Source: Margaritifera margaritifera
Taxonomy: Eukaryota > Mollusca > Bivalvia > Unionida > Margaritiferidae
Direction: 5' to 3'
NCBI GenBank assembly: GCA_029931535.1
Contig: JAQPZY010001372.1
Span: forward strand, 1,550,001 to 1,614,000
Length of the DNA: 64,000 nt
Below, piece by piece: positions 45,251 through 56,796 of the stretch. Position numbers and translations under genes: made by a program. The number at the start of each line of letters is the position of its first letter. The stretch's first letter is position 1. The notes beneath the pieces were generated by a model that saw only the letters and a program-made list of their open reading frames with translations, made no database searches and was not told where the DNA came from.

Positions 45251-45537
45251 CGGTGGTTCCCAACCTGTGGGCCACGGACCCCTGGAGGGCTGCCGGGTTA
45301 TTCCAAGGGGTCCGCGAATTCACATAGCTCCGCAGCAAGTATTGCTCCTCCATACAGCTCTTGCTTCCCTCTGTTATCCCCGCCGCTGCGAGCAAGGCAT
45401 GTTCGAATTTAGCGCGCCAAGCTGCTAAATGTTTATCCCCGCCACAGCCTATAAGTACAATTATTAGCATGTGGGGGTCCGTGCAGTTTTTTAGGTTAAA
45501 AAGGGGTCCTCGTACTCGAAAAGGTTGGGAGCCACTG
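45251..45537. mobile_element. hAT-type MITE, 287 bp
   Basis: Ends 'cggtggttcccaacct' and, inverted, 'aggttgggagccactg' (about 14 of 16). The 8-bp flanks 'atctagtc' (45243-45250) and 'atctagac' (45538-45545) differ at one base, matching the 8-bp duplication of hAT elements. It is markedly more GC-rich than its surroundings. The small open frames on both strands are not genes. Confidence 0.8.
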
Positions 45538-45589
45538 ATCTAGACTAGTTCCCATTTGTCCATATAATTAGTACAGTAAGTCCTATCTT

Positions 45590-46450
45590 GCAACAAGCGA
45601 AAACGTAATGTTAGAAATATCCATAGGATAAACATTATGGGCCTATATGGTTACAAGATAGGAAATGTACTATTAAAAGTACACCTCCTATCCAACACGC
45701 CGTTTGGAGTGACCAACACCCACGCTTCTACTAACCACACAGGGTAGGATGTAAAAGAAGGGGCATAAAATAGAATTTAAAAATCCCTTATGAGCAAAGC
45801 AAAACCCAAATTACCCCATAACTTTCCTATCATCCCTTATAAACAAAACTAACACTGCTACCACCCTTTTAATTCCTATAACGCTATGAATGAAGTGCAA
45901 GAAGAAAAAAGGGTAAGAATATACACATATAAGGAAGAGCAAACACATACCTAAGGACAGGCATCCTGTGTTATAAAATTCCTAGGTATGATTCTATATT
46001 TAGCGTGTAATTTTAGAACTTCGAAAGTACAAGGGTTATTCCTATTCTATTTTTATAGATCGGAAGAAAGGCTGACTTGCAACATTGTAGCAACTTTGTC
46101 GAAAGCAAACAATGCACTGAGTTTCTTCACTACAATGTGTGCTAATACAACAGTAAAAGTCAGTTTCTCCAGTTCTTCTAATCACCTTGTTCCATCCCCT
46201 AGGAGATGATTTCAACAAACGTAGTATCTGGTTTGGCAGCTCAGAACCACGCCTATTCGTGTGTTTGTACATCTGTATTTTATACGGAAGAATATTTGAA
46301 ATACATTTTTTAAAAATTACTAAATCGGCAAGACTTGGGGATCTTTTCGCTATAAATGCTTTTGGATGGACCTGTATGGCGACAAGGAAAATGTAATGTT
46401 AAAAATGTGCACATTTTTAAGATTATGGGTCTATATGGCGTCAAGGGAAA
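45590..46450. other. Flank of the minisatellite, no gene seen
   Basis: 'aaaacgtaatgttagaaat' at 45.6 kb, 'aaaatgtaatgttaaaaat' at 46.39 kb and 'aaaacgtaatgttaaaagc' at 46.45 kb, each with 'gggtctatatggc' or similar, are copies of one short repeat that brackets the area. A lone 'ccaacacgccgtttggagtg' unit lies at 45.69 kb. Confidence 0.5.
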
Positions 46451-46489
46451 ACGTAATGTTAAAAGCGTATATAGGTTTAACATACACAT

Positions 46490-47350
46490 TGATTGATCAA
46501 CACCCAGTGATCTACTATCCAACACCCACACTATACCATCAACACGCCGTTCGTAGTGACCAATAATCAGCGATATACTTACTATCCAACACCCCACACT
46601 ATACCAGCCAACACGCTATTTGTAGGCATCAATACCCACATATCCACTATCCAATATTCAGCGATTTACTATCCAACACACCATTTTGAATTGACCAGCA
46701 CCCAGTTATCTACTATCCAACATCCAGTTATGTACTATCCAACACCCCACATTTACTATCCAACACGCCGTTTGTAGTGCCAATACCGAGTGATTTACTA
46801 TTAAACACTCACATTTACTATCCATCACCCAGTTATATACTACCCTACACGCCGTTTGAAGTGACCAATGCTCAGTTATCTGTTATCCAACACCCAATGC
46901 TATACAATCCAACATACCGTTTACAGCGACCAACACTCAATTATCTACTATCCAGCACCCAGGTATGTACTATACAACACCCCACATTTACAATCCAACA
47001 AGCCGTTTGTAGTGACCAATATCCAGTATCTCCAATATACAACGATTTACCATCCAACACCCCACATTTACTATCCATCACCCAGTTACGCCCTTTTGAG
47101 TGACTAATACTCAATTATGTACTATAACCCCGCACTATACCATCCAAAACGCCGTTTGGAGTGACCAACACTCAGTTATATACCATCCAGCATTCAGTTG
47201 TGCACTATCAAACACCCCACATTTACTATCCAACGCGCAGTTTCAAGTAACCAACATCCAGTTATCTACTATCCAGCATCTGGTTATGTACTATCCAAAT
47301 ACCCTATATTTCCTGTCCAACACGCAGTTTGTACAGACCAATTAAACTCT
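46490..47350. repeat. Hierarchical minisatellite built on ~22-bp subunits
   Basis: A marker 'acgccgttt' (and variants) falls at about 46545, 46615, 46678, 46766, 46850, 46915, 47001, 47089, 47150, 47236 and 47326. The steps are either 61-70 or 84-90 bp, that is three or four ~22-bp subunits of the type 'ctactatccaacacccagtt'. The His/Thr/Pro/Tyr-rich frames through it are artefacts of the repeat. Confidence 0.85.
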
Positions 47351-47394
47351 TCCAAATACCCAAAACTCCAACCAATTTACTTTGTTTTAACTAA

Positions 47395-47570
47395 TGGTGA
47401 ATAGTATATAAATGGTGAATGGTGCATAGTATATAAATGGCGAGCGCTGAAACACTCGGCCTGTGCATCCTATTCTTTACTATGTAGCTCATGGCAAATA
47501 GGACATAAATGACGAGCGCTGAACCACTCGGCCCGTGCATCCTATCCTTTTCTATGTAGCACTGATTTTC
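47395..47570. repeat. ~80-bp direct duplication
   Basis: 'cgagcgctgaaacactcggc' plus 'ctgtgcatcctat' at about 47441 returns at about 47512 as 'cgagcgctgaaccactcggc' plus 'ccgtgcatcctat', each followed by 'ctatgtagc'. Confidence 0.8.
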
Positions 47571-48239
47571 ATTTAAAGACGAAATATGTTATCTGTGTCA
47601 GTGCGCGGAAATAAAATGTGTGATTATCTAACAAGCAACAAAGTTACATACCAGTCCCTTACTGTGAATGTTAGTTGACTGAGTTGCTGGCAAATTGCAT
47701 GAGAATTTTGCAAATAACTGGAATGAAATTAAGTATAATAGGGCAAATCAAATTATTAATAGTAACCAGAACATTGAATGCACCATGAAAGAGAGAAAAC
47801 AAGGTGTTCTGACAAAACAACAGCAAAGCTGGACAATGCAAATATCTAAACACATTCCTTCAGGGGTTCTTTAGTACCTAAAGTCAGTTCATAGATGTTA
47901 TAAGGTTCTTTACATCTGGTTGGATACGTTCTCAACAACTGCGTTCGACGTATTACGTCGAAAACTGCAAAACCTATAGTATTCACAGAGGAGGAAGAAA
48001 AACATTTTATCTCAGCAAATAAATAACATATCTGTTATAAAGAAAAATAAATATTTTTAGAAACATGCTTCGAGATCACGATCACTTGACAGGCAAATAC
48101 AGAGGGGTGCACATCACAAGTGTAATTTAAAATATGAATAAAACAAAGTCATCCTTTTGTTGATTCACAACTTGTCTGGGTATGACGGTCTTTTATTTAT
48201 CAAGATGCTAGTAAAAATTATTCCGATGAGGATGTAAAT

Positions 48240-48905
48240 AAATTACCGAATAATATTTTGCAATATATTTCATTTAGCAAGTATTTCATATTTTCTAGGT
48301 TCATGAAGGATGGTAAGGATGTAGCCGTGAAAATGATGATTAGATTTGTAAATAGCTTTCGGCTCATGGATCAGTTTCTAGAGCACTTGGGTAAGAATTT
48401 AAACAATGATAAGTTCGTTGAGACAATGAAACATTTTGGAGGAATTACAGCTAATTTTTGAGAAAGAACATCTATCCATGTGAGTACTTCTATAGTTTTG
48501 ATTGATTCGACGAAGCATCTATACCGCCCAAAGAAAAGTTTATCTCATCACTTAACGATTCAAATATGTCTAATAATAAATGCCATTATGTCTGAGATGT
48601 TAGACTTAAGCATTCAAACATTAATTGATATACATGACTATTTCCTGAAGAAAAAAATACTTCAATGTTGTGTGACGGCATCTAAGAAGTTAGGAATAGC
48701 TGTATGAATCACTATAAACAATACCCTACTCACTATTTCGGTGCATCAGGACTACCTCATGATGCTAGTTTAAAGATATCGTGTATTGAGTTCGAACTTC
48801 TGACATATTATGACATGTTCCTGATGACCGAGTCAGAAATAACAGGTGGGATTAATATAAAGTCACATAGATACGCAAAGGCATAACGAATTAGATACAA
48901 ATGAA
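48240..48905 (+). pseudogene. Family B DNA polymerase fragment (Polinton/adintovirus-like), degenerate
   Basis: Three plus-strand frames follow each other. The first (48258-48458) holds a Tyr-Ile-Ser-Phe start, a Lys-Asp-Gly-Lys block and 'IRFVNSFRLMDQFLEHLGK', which fits an exonuclease-domain segment of protein-primed type polymerases. The second (48480-48660), shifted, has a Pro-Pro-Lys-Glu-like block. The third (48704-48883) holds 'HYFGASGLPHDASLKISC' and 'GGINIKSHRYAKA', the entry to the polymerase domain (His-Tyr-phe ... Gly-Leu ... Asp-Ala and the Gly-Gly-Ile box). The polymerase active-site motifs are absent and no capsid, integrase or protease partner is visible. Such polymerases copy Polinton DNA from a terminal protein primer. 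It is an old, broken copy with at least two shifts and a stop. Confidence 0.72.
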
Positions 48906-50455
48906 CATCGTAAGATAATAATCGGTGACATCCAAGTCCCGGAGCGCATTGAAGCTAAGAAACAAAGTTCAAGGTCAAGATAACTTTGATCTACAAAGTG
49001 GCATTGATCATAGTGACATATCAGCTGATTATGTATTTTGATGAAATTAAATCAACTTAAATTAAAAGTTATTCTAATATGAAGTGGATTGAGTTTTTTA
49101 AAAACAAGTTTATTCTCGATTACCTGAATTCAGGTCGACAATGGCTCATCAAGTAGTTTTCTGAAATTGGAAAGCAATATAAAAAATTGAAATGTGCATA
49201 CCTTTAATGTCAGCAAGAATCGGGCTGGAATATAAAAGATATGGTTGTGGGTAGATGCTGCTTTTATATGTGCTTACATGTTCTTGTTATTCTTCTTTTG
49301 TTAGTATTTTTTTCTTTTAGAAAAGTAATTAGTGACATTGTTTAACATCACAATTTGTTTGAAATTAGTTCTTATAACATTGTTTCAATGACAATTATGA
49401 ACAAACATTGCACTATTGTTGTTTTTGAAGTTATTTTACATTCATACGAACTATTGCTAATATCATATAATTATATTTAATTAAATGACATGAAAGTTAT
49501 GAAAATATTTATATGCTTTTTATCTATAAATTAATATACGGAAGTCAGACAAAAGATTTAATGAGAAAAATGAATTTAGGAGGAAAATGCCTTCAGAATA
49601 TCAAGTTTCATTAAAATATCTCAACTACAAAAAAAGTGGTAATATTTTTATTGAAAAAAAAAACATTTTACTTCGGTTCAGTGATTGCCACATAATCTGA
49701 ATACATTTATGTTAGAAAATAATTCCAGAAAATCGTAAATATTTTAGAACTTAAAAGTTTCATAACTTTTTTTATATTAGATATATTTTGAAAAACTAAA
49801 TTGTTTAGGAAAGTTCTTAACCAGATCTATACGATGAAATCAATTGTTTGCAGTTATTTCAATATCAGAAAAGTGACTGGGGTTCCTGGATTGACTAGAC
49901 AAATGTTGATCAAGCATCAATGTAATCAAACAGGTGACATTTAAAAGAATACCTGTCCAGTCCAAGTTCATAAGACATATACTAGTTAAAGTTACTTGCC
50001 TAGCACACACTATGCTGAAATATAATGCTTATTTGTTACAAAATCAAATCGTGGAAATCTCTGATGTAATAAAATATCAGTAGATATTGGAAATTGTCCC
50101 TTGTTATTAATCTACAGGTTCCCTTACATTTGCAGCTGTCTTCTTAAGTAGCTCACTTTTTCGCAAATCTCCTGTGCTGTTTTCTTCCCATATTATATTC
50201 ATCCCATTCAAATTTCTTATACACGAAACACTGCAAACCCCACTTTTATGAATGAAACATGGTGTTTAAGGCGATTCAGACAACAACTGATTATTCCTTG
50301 AATTCGTCGATATATATATTGTCAATAGTGCGAAATAATGTTATATTTATTAGCATAACCTAAACCATAACTACAAACACATCATATTCTTATGTATAAT
50401 AAGTCACAAAAGTTCTTTATCAATATTACTGAATCTATACATGAACTTCTTTTAT
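48906..50455. other. No gene seen
   Basis: AT-rich, no further Polinton-type gene, repeat array or exon recognised. Confidence 0.45.
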
Positions 50456-50464
50456 ACTGTTTAT

Positions 50465-50590
50465 ATTAAAGTGAGCCGAAACGTCTCACATATGTGGGCC
50501 GAACCATCCCATTTGACATAGTGGGCCGAAACATTCCGACTAAATAGACCCGGGCCGAACTGGTTTTGGACCGACATGAGCTGTAGGGTG
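50465..50590. repeat. Short degenerate tandem of 'gggccgaa' units
   Basis: Four or five ~25-30-bp units, each with 'g(a/g)gccgaac' or 'gggccgaaac' ('gtgagccgaaacgtctc', 'gtgggccgaaccatccc', 'gtgggccgaaacattcc', 'cgggccgaactgg'). Confidence 0.6.
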
Positions 50591-51229
50591 GGGGTTAGGG
50601 CAATTCCACTTCTAGCCCAGTATGAAGATGCATTGAATGGGCTAAACACTTAGATTTTTGCTACATTAATTTCAATAAATGTTTTGACTTGAGAGAATTG
50701 TTGCTCTTTGTAATGGATTTGACATTCAGTGGCAAAATGTGGGGCCATGTGCACGCCGTGATTTGTCGAATGAGGCTTTTTTATTACCATTGCGGTTGAA
50801 TGCAAATATTTGCATAGTGAGCTTTACAAGCTTTATCTGTTTACTTTTAGTAATTCAGGAACTTTTGCCTTCCATGGTAAATTTAATATGAATAATCAAT
50901 TGAATATAATACGATGGCAAACATGTAATTAATAATGCTGGGGATTTGAAAGATTGGTCCTAGAACATGTCATATGTTTCACAGTAAACTTAATATTTAT
51001 CATTGCTTATAGCGTATACGGTACATTTTCTCTTGTATCGGGTGTTTCTTCATTATGAGTCAGAGCTGTGGTGCCCACTCCACTAAAGATTACTTTGGAT
51101 GAAGTTTAGGACCTATTTACCAAGATGGAATTCTCAATGCCACTTAAATCCAATAATATCAATGTAAAACAAATCACAACGCCAACATACAACCAATGTC
51201 CACCCCTGTTCAAACAAATATGTTTAGTA

Positions 51230-52573
51230 CAAGTAAGTGTTGCATGCTTTATATGCCACAAAGCGCAATCTGGAAAATTAAGAAATGTTTGTTCCAATGT
51301 TGCCTTGCCAGAGAACAGCAAGTACATCACCAACTGCAGCAAGCCTTCGATATTAATATCTTACTGCTGGGAAGTAAGGAGAAACATTTATCGCCGAAAA
51401 TGTATGCTTCCCATTCAAGATTGAAGTTTCAAAATGTGTTGAACTCAGGAACAGAGTTGAACACGCCTTAATTGCACAACCTCAATGTTGTGACCATGAA
51501 AATATCCGATTGAAAAGGATGCTGCCCAGTCATATTTCATTACCACAAGGATTACACCAACAGCTCTTTACAGCCAATAAGAAGAAACTGAAGCAGCACA
51601 GAACTAAACTTTAGTTTCACGGCTATGCCATTTTTGAAATTGATACACAAAGTGTTTACAAATCATTCCAGCACTTCCCCACACCCCACACACATCAAAG
51701 GAAACAGCATTTATCCATTCAAAGCTTTCAAGAGAACAAGTTTTATATTCCACTCAGGAAACCATTGATGAAGAAGACTGTTTGAAAATGAAACATTTGC
51801 TATCCAAATCAAAATTGACAAGATTAGAACTTGCAGAAACCATCTTTGGATGTCATTCTGTAACGCAATTTGTATAACATAAAATCCTAATACATATTGA
51901 TTCAGTTTGTGACAGGTTGTACTCCCTCACAAAACCACCAAGGCCATCTGTGTCGAGAACGCTGCAAAATCCTGACCAGCTGAAAATTATGGATATGTTG
52001 TTCAAATGTTTAATTGAACTTTGAAACCCCATGATATTTTACAAACTATTACAACTTCACTGGCGGAGACTCAGCAACCGAATACAAACTGGTGTGTGGC
52101 AATGGAGTATTCCATAGGTACGCAAAATTGCAACAAGGATCTGTGTGCTATAAAAAAAAATATTAAAAAATAAAAAAATTAAAAACTGAATATCTGTGTT
52201 GCTTTAAGGTTTCATGCTGGAAATGGTTTGCTTGATGTTTTTAACAAGCTAGGAACTATTGCATCATCCTCAAAGTATAGGTTTCTGGACACTTTGGCCA
52301 ATTTTTAACCTTGATAGAATTGTGGAAACTGGAAAGTGTCAGGAGAGGCAAGCCAGGTACACTTACTGTGGATACTATAGGTTGGATGACCATTGCACGA
52401 GACATAAGATTAAATAGTGGTAACATACACTACCATTACATGGCAAGCACTAATTATCCTGATGTATCTCATTTGTCGATGTCAATTCCTCCAGTACACG
52501 ATGAAGTAGATTTGTCAATGTTTTTCCTCATAAGTGAGGAGGAGGTGAAACTCAAGGAGATGTATGGATATAT
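51230..52573 (+). pseudogene. Unrecognised pseudogene, probably from a multicopy (transposon-like) gene
   Basis: Several plus-strand frames in succession look like decayed coding sequence: a Cys/Phe region at 51.13-51.47 kb, a basic Leu/Gln-rich part ('LPQGLHQQLFTANKKKLKQH'), a block near 51.9-52.06 kb ('SLTKPPRPSV', 'LQNPDQLKIMDMLFKCLIEL'), then 'YNFTGGDSATEYKLVCGNGV', and finally the longest intact stretch, 52311-52573, with 'ELWKLESVRRGKPGTLTVDT' and 'DVSHLSMSIPPVHDEVDLSM'. There are many stops and shifts. The last block ends at a usable donor ('TATGTATGGATATATG|gtaata'), and a homeodomain-like exon follows at 53379. I do not recognise the family with certainty; the shape resembles the uncharacterised proteins of invertebrate transposons. 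Confidence 0.5.
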
Positions 52574-52734
52574 GGTAATATTATATTTGCGGTTATCAAA
52601 TGTAAGATTCATTAACCTTATGATCTGCCACAGGTACCAGCTTTGCTTGAAAATTATTATTATGTTGCAGGGAGTTATATGTATGTGGTAATAGAATGTA
52701 TTAATCAGTTTCTGAAAAATAATTTCTTTCTTCA

Positions 52735-52735
<1 letters not shown>

Positions 52736-52766
<31 letters not shown>
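52736..52766. repeat. (GAT)n microsatellite
   Basis: About ten GAT units, read as a Ser run on the minus strand. Confidence 0.9.
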
Positions 52767-53105
52767 GGTGATGGTACGCATGTGTACATGTGTATGTATA
52801 CATTGCTTGCAGTATGAGCATCTTCTTCTGGTTTTGTCTTCTCAGTGTAAATAAACATTCATACCAATAAGCTTGCTAGCAAAATAGACAAAAATACAAT
52901 TCTTCTTGCCATGAGTATGTATACCTAGGTCAAGCTTATAAATATGTTATTGTAGTTTCCGGGGCACCTCTAAGAAGAGGGTGGGTAAATAGGTGGGCTT
53001 TTTGTTTCTTTGTTTTTAATCAAGACTGGTTGTATTACGTACGTACGGGAAAATGGTATTTGTAGCCAAACAAAATGTACATAAAGTTGGCCCAGTTAAG
53101 TGTAA

Positions 53106-53216
53106 GCACCAGTAGCTGAGTGGATTAGAAGGTTGGGCTGGACAGATCCGCTCTGTAGGCAAGAGTCACAGGTTCAAGCCCAAAGAACAAATATATGTTG
53201 GTTTTTTTTTTTTTTA
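53106..53216 (+). mobile_element. tRNA-like sequence, probably a SINE head
   Basis: 'agtagctgagtggattaga' fits a box A and 'ggttcaagccc' (53171-53181) a box B, about 55 nt apart as in a tRNA with a long variable arm. A T-run at 53202-53215, a possible RNA polymerase III stop, follows. The acceptor stem does not pair, so it is not a functional tRNA. Confidence 0.45.
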
Positions 53217-53378
53217 AAGTTTATTTGAAAAATGGATTTCTTACGTTCAAAACAAGAGTAACAAAAACAGCCATTGGTTCTCTTGGTCCTGTGTTGCTGC
53301 AATTAGCAAAAGCCTGTCAATGTCAATTAGAAATTCAGTTAAAACAAGTGCTAATTACTTAATACTTTGTGATTTCAG

Positions 53379-53490
53379 GCAGTGGCTATCATGTTGGACT
53401 GGTTGCGACAACACAAAGATAATCCCTATCCAAATGATGATGAAAGAGTCATGTCGATCAAACAGACTGGTCGCACCATCAACCAAATAG
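53379..53490 (+). pseudogene. Homeodomain-like (TALE/KN type) exon, truncated
   Basis: An open frame starts directly after an acceptor 'actttgtgatttcag' and reads '[20 protein letters not shown]' then '[17 protein letters not shown]'. The 'WLxxHKDNPYP' segment followed by a helix and 'QTGxTxxQI' is the helix 1-2 pattern of TALE/KN homeodomains, including the extra Pro-Tyr-Pro loop. The DNA-reading helix 3 (normally Asn-x-Trp-Phe-x-Asn-Ala-Arg) is missing: after 'TINQI' the frame goes to '[11 protein letters not shown]' and into an unrelated repeat ('ccgtcagtccgtccgttaag'). It is on the same strand and downstream of the 51.2-52.6 kb pseudogene and could be its last exon. Confidence 0.5.
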
Positions 53491-53519
53491 CAAGAAAAAC
53501 TGATACCAAAATATTTAGT

Positions 53520-55150
53520 TTTAAATCTGTGTTTTTGTTATGCGCCACCACGTTTGTTGTAAGGACATATAGTTTTGCCGATATCTGTCCGTCAGTCCGT
53601 CCGTTAAGTTTTACGTTTTATTCAGTTTTTCAATCTCTGTGGTGGAGTCATTATGTCAACTGATAGTAAAGAACATAAAGTTAATCCTTTTTGGTGATTG
53701 AAACTGATAACCATTGAAAGCAGAGATGTAAGTCAACATAAATGCCGTTAGAAAACATCATTATCAAGCTAGATTATAACGTTATTTTTGCTAGCAATTT
53801 TTCCCATTAGATTCTTGGTGCAAAAGACATACAACGTGCCTTAATTGATTGTGTTAGACTTTCCATTGTTTCAAATTTGTTTGCCATAGTGCACGTTACA
53901 TTATAGCTTACAGTGCACCTTTGTTTTCTGGCTGCAAGCCAAGTTGTAAATATTTGTGCACACAGTAATATAATATATTGCTTAAGCTTTTAGAATTATT
54001 TATGAAATAAATGCACTGTTCACTTAGATAAGTATTGCATGCATTTGGTAGGACATTTAAAAAAATGATGTACTACTGTCTTTCATGTTTCAAAAGCAAG
54101 AAGTAAAGACAAACAACCCTCACTGGAGATAAAGGAAAAATATATATATTTTTAAAAGTTTTCTCTTGTAAATAGCACATGAAACATATAGCATACATTC
54201 TTTTCTTATAGAAAAGTAAACTTTAAACAAACTTGGAATTTTGTTTATAAAATACAAACATTTGTCGTTTAAGAAGACAACTGCCTGATTTGAAATTATT
54301 GATTAAAGTTTTTCTGCTGATACAATTTAATTCTATTTTCTTGATAACAAGACGGAGAAATTGTCTTAGTGAGTGTTGTAATATTTTGCACTTGGGTTAT
54401 TGTTCACTTTAACAAATAAGCTCTGACACAGATTGTGTACATGTTCTTGGTTTGTAAAGCATAATTTATTTGTCTTTTCTCTTCAAATAATTTCTGTAAT
54501 TCTTCCAGTAATCACATTCATTGTCTGCTTGTTCATTTCTTTGGAATACAAGAAGTATTTAAATGTAGGAGTTGTGTTTTAATGCCCAGTGGTGTGAAGC
54601 AACCATCCATTTATCCTAAGAATTTATTTTTTACTTTAAATAAAATAAATATAAAATTCTGTAACTCTCAGCATTGTATTCCATCCAACATTTTGAGGCC
54701 TTAAACCAGTTAGTATGTAATACTTTTTTGCAAGGTTGTGATATTTCCATACCAGAACACGTATCTTTATTGATGGCTATTTTCTTCTTGCTTATTTCTT
54801 TGGTGAAGAGTACAGAGAACAGCATGGTCTATATACTTATCATATTATACATTTTAGATGTCAGTAGGCATCATGTGGTAAATATTTTATGAAACACACA
54901 CACGTGCTTTTAATTCTTAGCAAACTAAAACTCTTCTTGCAGACAGTCACAGAATATCTTTATTCCTTGTTTAAGTTTGTGATCATTCATCGAGTGTTCG
55001 TGCTTGTTCATGTTTTCAGTTTGCAATAACTGCAGTATCATTTGCAAACACTGGAGCCATGAGATTTTGTTCAGCCAATTATGTCAATGACAAAATAATA
55101 TGTGTTTTGTTTGTATTGAAGATTGGAATGCTTACATCAAAGAAAATGTA
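53520..55150. other. No gene seen
   Basis: AT-rich. A dispersed-repeat piece with 'tgtccgtcagtccgtccg' at 53.58-53.70 kb, otherwise nothing recognised. Confidence 0.4.
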
Positions 55151-55154
55151 TATC

Positions 55155-55310
55155 TTACTTAGAACTAATATAAAGATAGAAAGGTCTTTTGAAATATAGG
55201 TGTCAAACAAGATTTATTTCTTACTTAGAGCTAACATCAAGATAGAAAAGTCTTTTGAAATAAAGGTGTCAAACAAGATTTATTTCTTACTTAGAACTGA
55301 CAGAAATAAT
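55155..55310. repeat. 77-bp direct duplication, two copies
   Basis: 'aggtgtcaaacaagatttat' plus 'ttcttacttaga' occurs at about 55198 and 55265, with 'aagatagaaaggtcttttga' and 'aagatagaaaagtcttttga' before each. Confidence 0.88.
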
Positions 55311-56186
55311 AACATGATAATGACCAAGCACCTTGACCTTTCGTGAACTGGATCTTGAAAAATACCAGAATGGAGCCAGTGTAATGAAGATCAGGGAATC
55401 AAAACTGCTACCATGACATAACAACAGGCTGGAAGTGTTCAATGTATATTCAGTTTGGTTTCATTTTAGCAGCTGTTTGTACTTTCTGAGTTTGTACATT
55501 TTTATCAAGGGCAGAAAAACCTTTCTTGTGCTCTGTATATACATGCTTGACATGAAAAAATACAAAACAAATAAGATGTTTATTTTCTCTCCATGAAAGA
55601 AAAAGTACATTTTAATGTCAAATTATTAGCAGATTCTCTTAATATCACAATTTCTCTATTGGTATAATTAGTTTTCCTATCAAGAAAACTCTGTAAAATC
55701 CTTCTTACATTTTGAATCCACATCAGTGATTGCCGCTGTGATATATTAATTCACTTGATGAATTTTAACTTGTATCTTTGGAATACAAACAGTCTTAGAA
55801 AAAAGTGCAGTGATAAAACAAATACATTTTATTTTTGCTTGTACAACAGTGATATTTTAGGTTACGCTGTCCTGGTAAATCGTTATTTTGATTTTTAAAA
55901 ATTACTAAACAGATATTTTGACCAATCAGAACGCTGCATTGATACAGTTGGAGTAAGATTTCCAAAGCTGGAGTATTATTTATTTTTTGGAATGTTCAGT
56001 AAAGAGTTATGACAAAATGGCCAGGTAAATAAATCTGCATTAATTACTTTTTTGGGATAAATTTCCAGATTTGTATAGAAGATAATTTGTCTTTGTTAAA
56101 AAGATATCCTACATGAAAATCGGTTCAGATTTGGTAAAAATAGAGAGATGGGCTTTTTACAATATTAACCCAATCTTATTATGGAA

Positions 56187-56355
56187 ACTCCAGTTTCGGT
56201 TTGATCAACATGGGTACGTGAGAAAGCTTGCCAGCAGCTTCCTGTGGGTTGGTGGTTCTTCTTTGGGTCTTCCTCCACTAAATATACTGGCCGCCATGTA
56301 TAGCCTATCATGTGTTGAAAAATGGCATTAAACCCCACAAAACCAAACCAAACCT
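56187..56355 (+). mobile_element. 5'-truncated SINE, same family as 29143-29382
   Basis: Starts in the B box ('ttcggtttgatc') and continues 'cttgccagcagcttcctg', 'gtggttcttctttggg', 'ggccgccatgtatagcctat' and 'aatggcattaaaccccacaa', ending 'accaaaccaaacc'. Confidence 0.72.
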
Positions 56356-56796
56356 TTTGGAAAATTAGATTATATTGTTGTTTTGTTTAAATTTCCTGAA
56401 TAATTACATAAATCCCAGAAAATATTTTCTCACTGGATACGATTACTGTATTAAAATTTCTGATTATCATCCATATGTAGATTTTTTTTATAAATTTGTA
56501 GTACACATTCAGTGATTTTGTACACCTAAACTTGTATGGCCTCTTTAACACACAAAAAAACTGTAATACACATTCTCTACGGAACTTTATTGTCTTTCAG
56601 ACTGTATGTATTAACTTTCAACTTTTCCTTAAAGCCCAAACTGGGTTACCTCCCTTTGCATAATGGCTATTGAGATGTTTTAGGTACGTTTTTACTTTGA
56701 TATAAATCGTGTTTTAAAAGATTGAATGTGAAATAAAATCTCACCTGTTTATTTCTGTGAAGTATTTTTAGCGTAAGCTCTATGGAAATCTTTTCT

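Noticed and set aside
45222..45543. Three overlapping open frames of 60-82 codons on both strands
   Set aside because: They are a consequence of the higher GC content of the hAT MITE.
46777..47345. Several overlapping His/Tyr/Thr/Pro-rich frames of 70-108 codons
   Set aside because: They all follow the ~22-bp minisatellite and occur in more than one frame, as expected for a repeat rather than a protein.
52469..52858. 129-codon minus-strand frame with a Ser run
   Set aside because: It is antisense to the better-supported plus-strand pseudogene block and includes the (GAT)n microsatellite.
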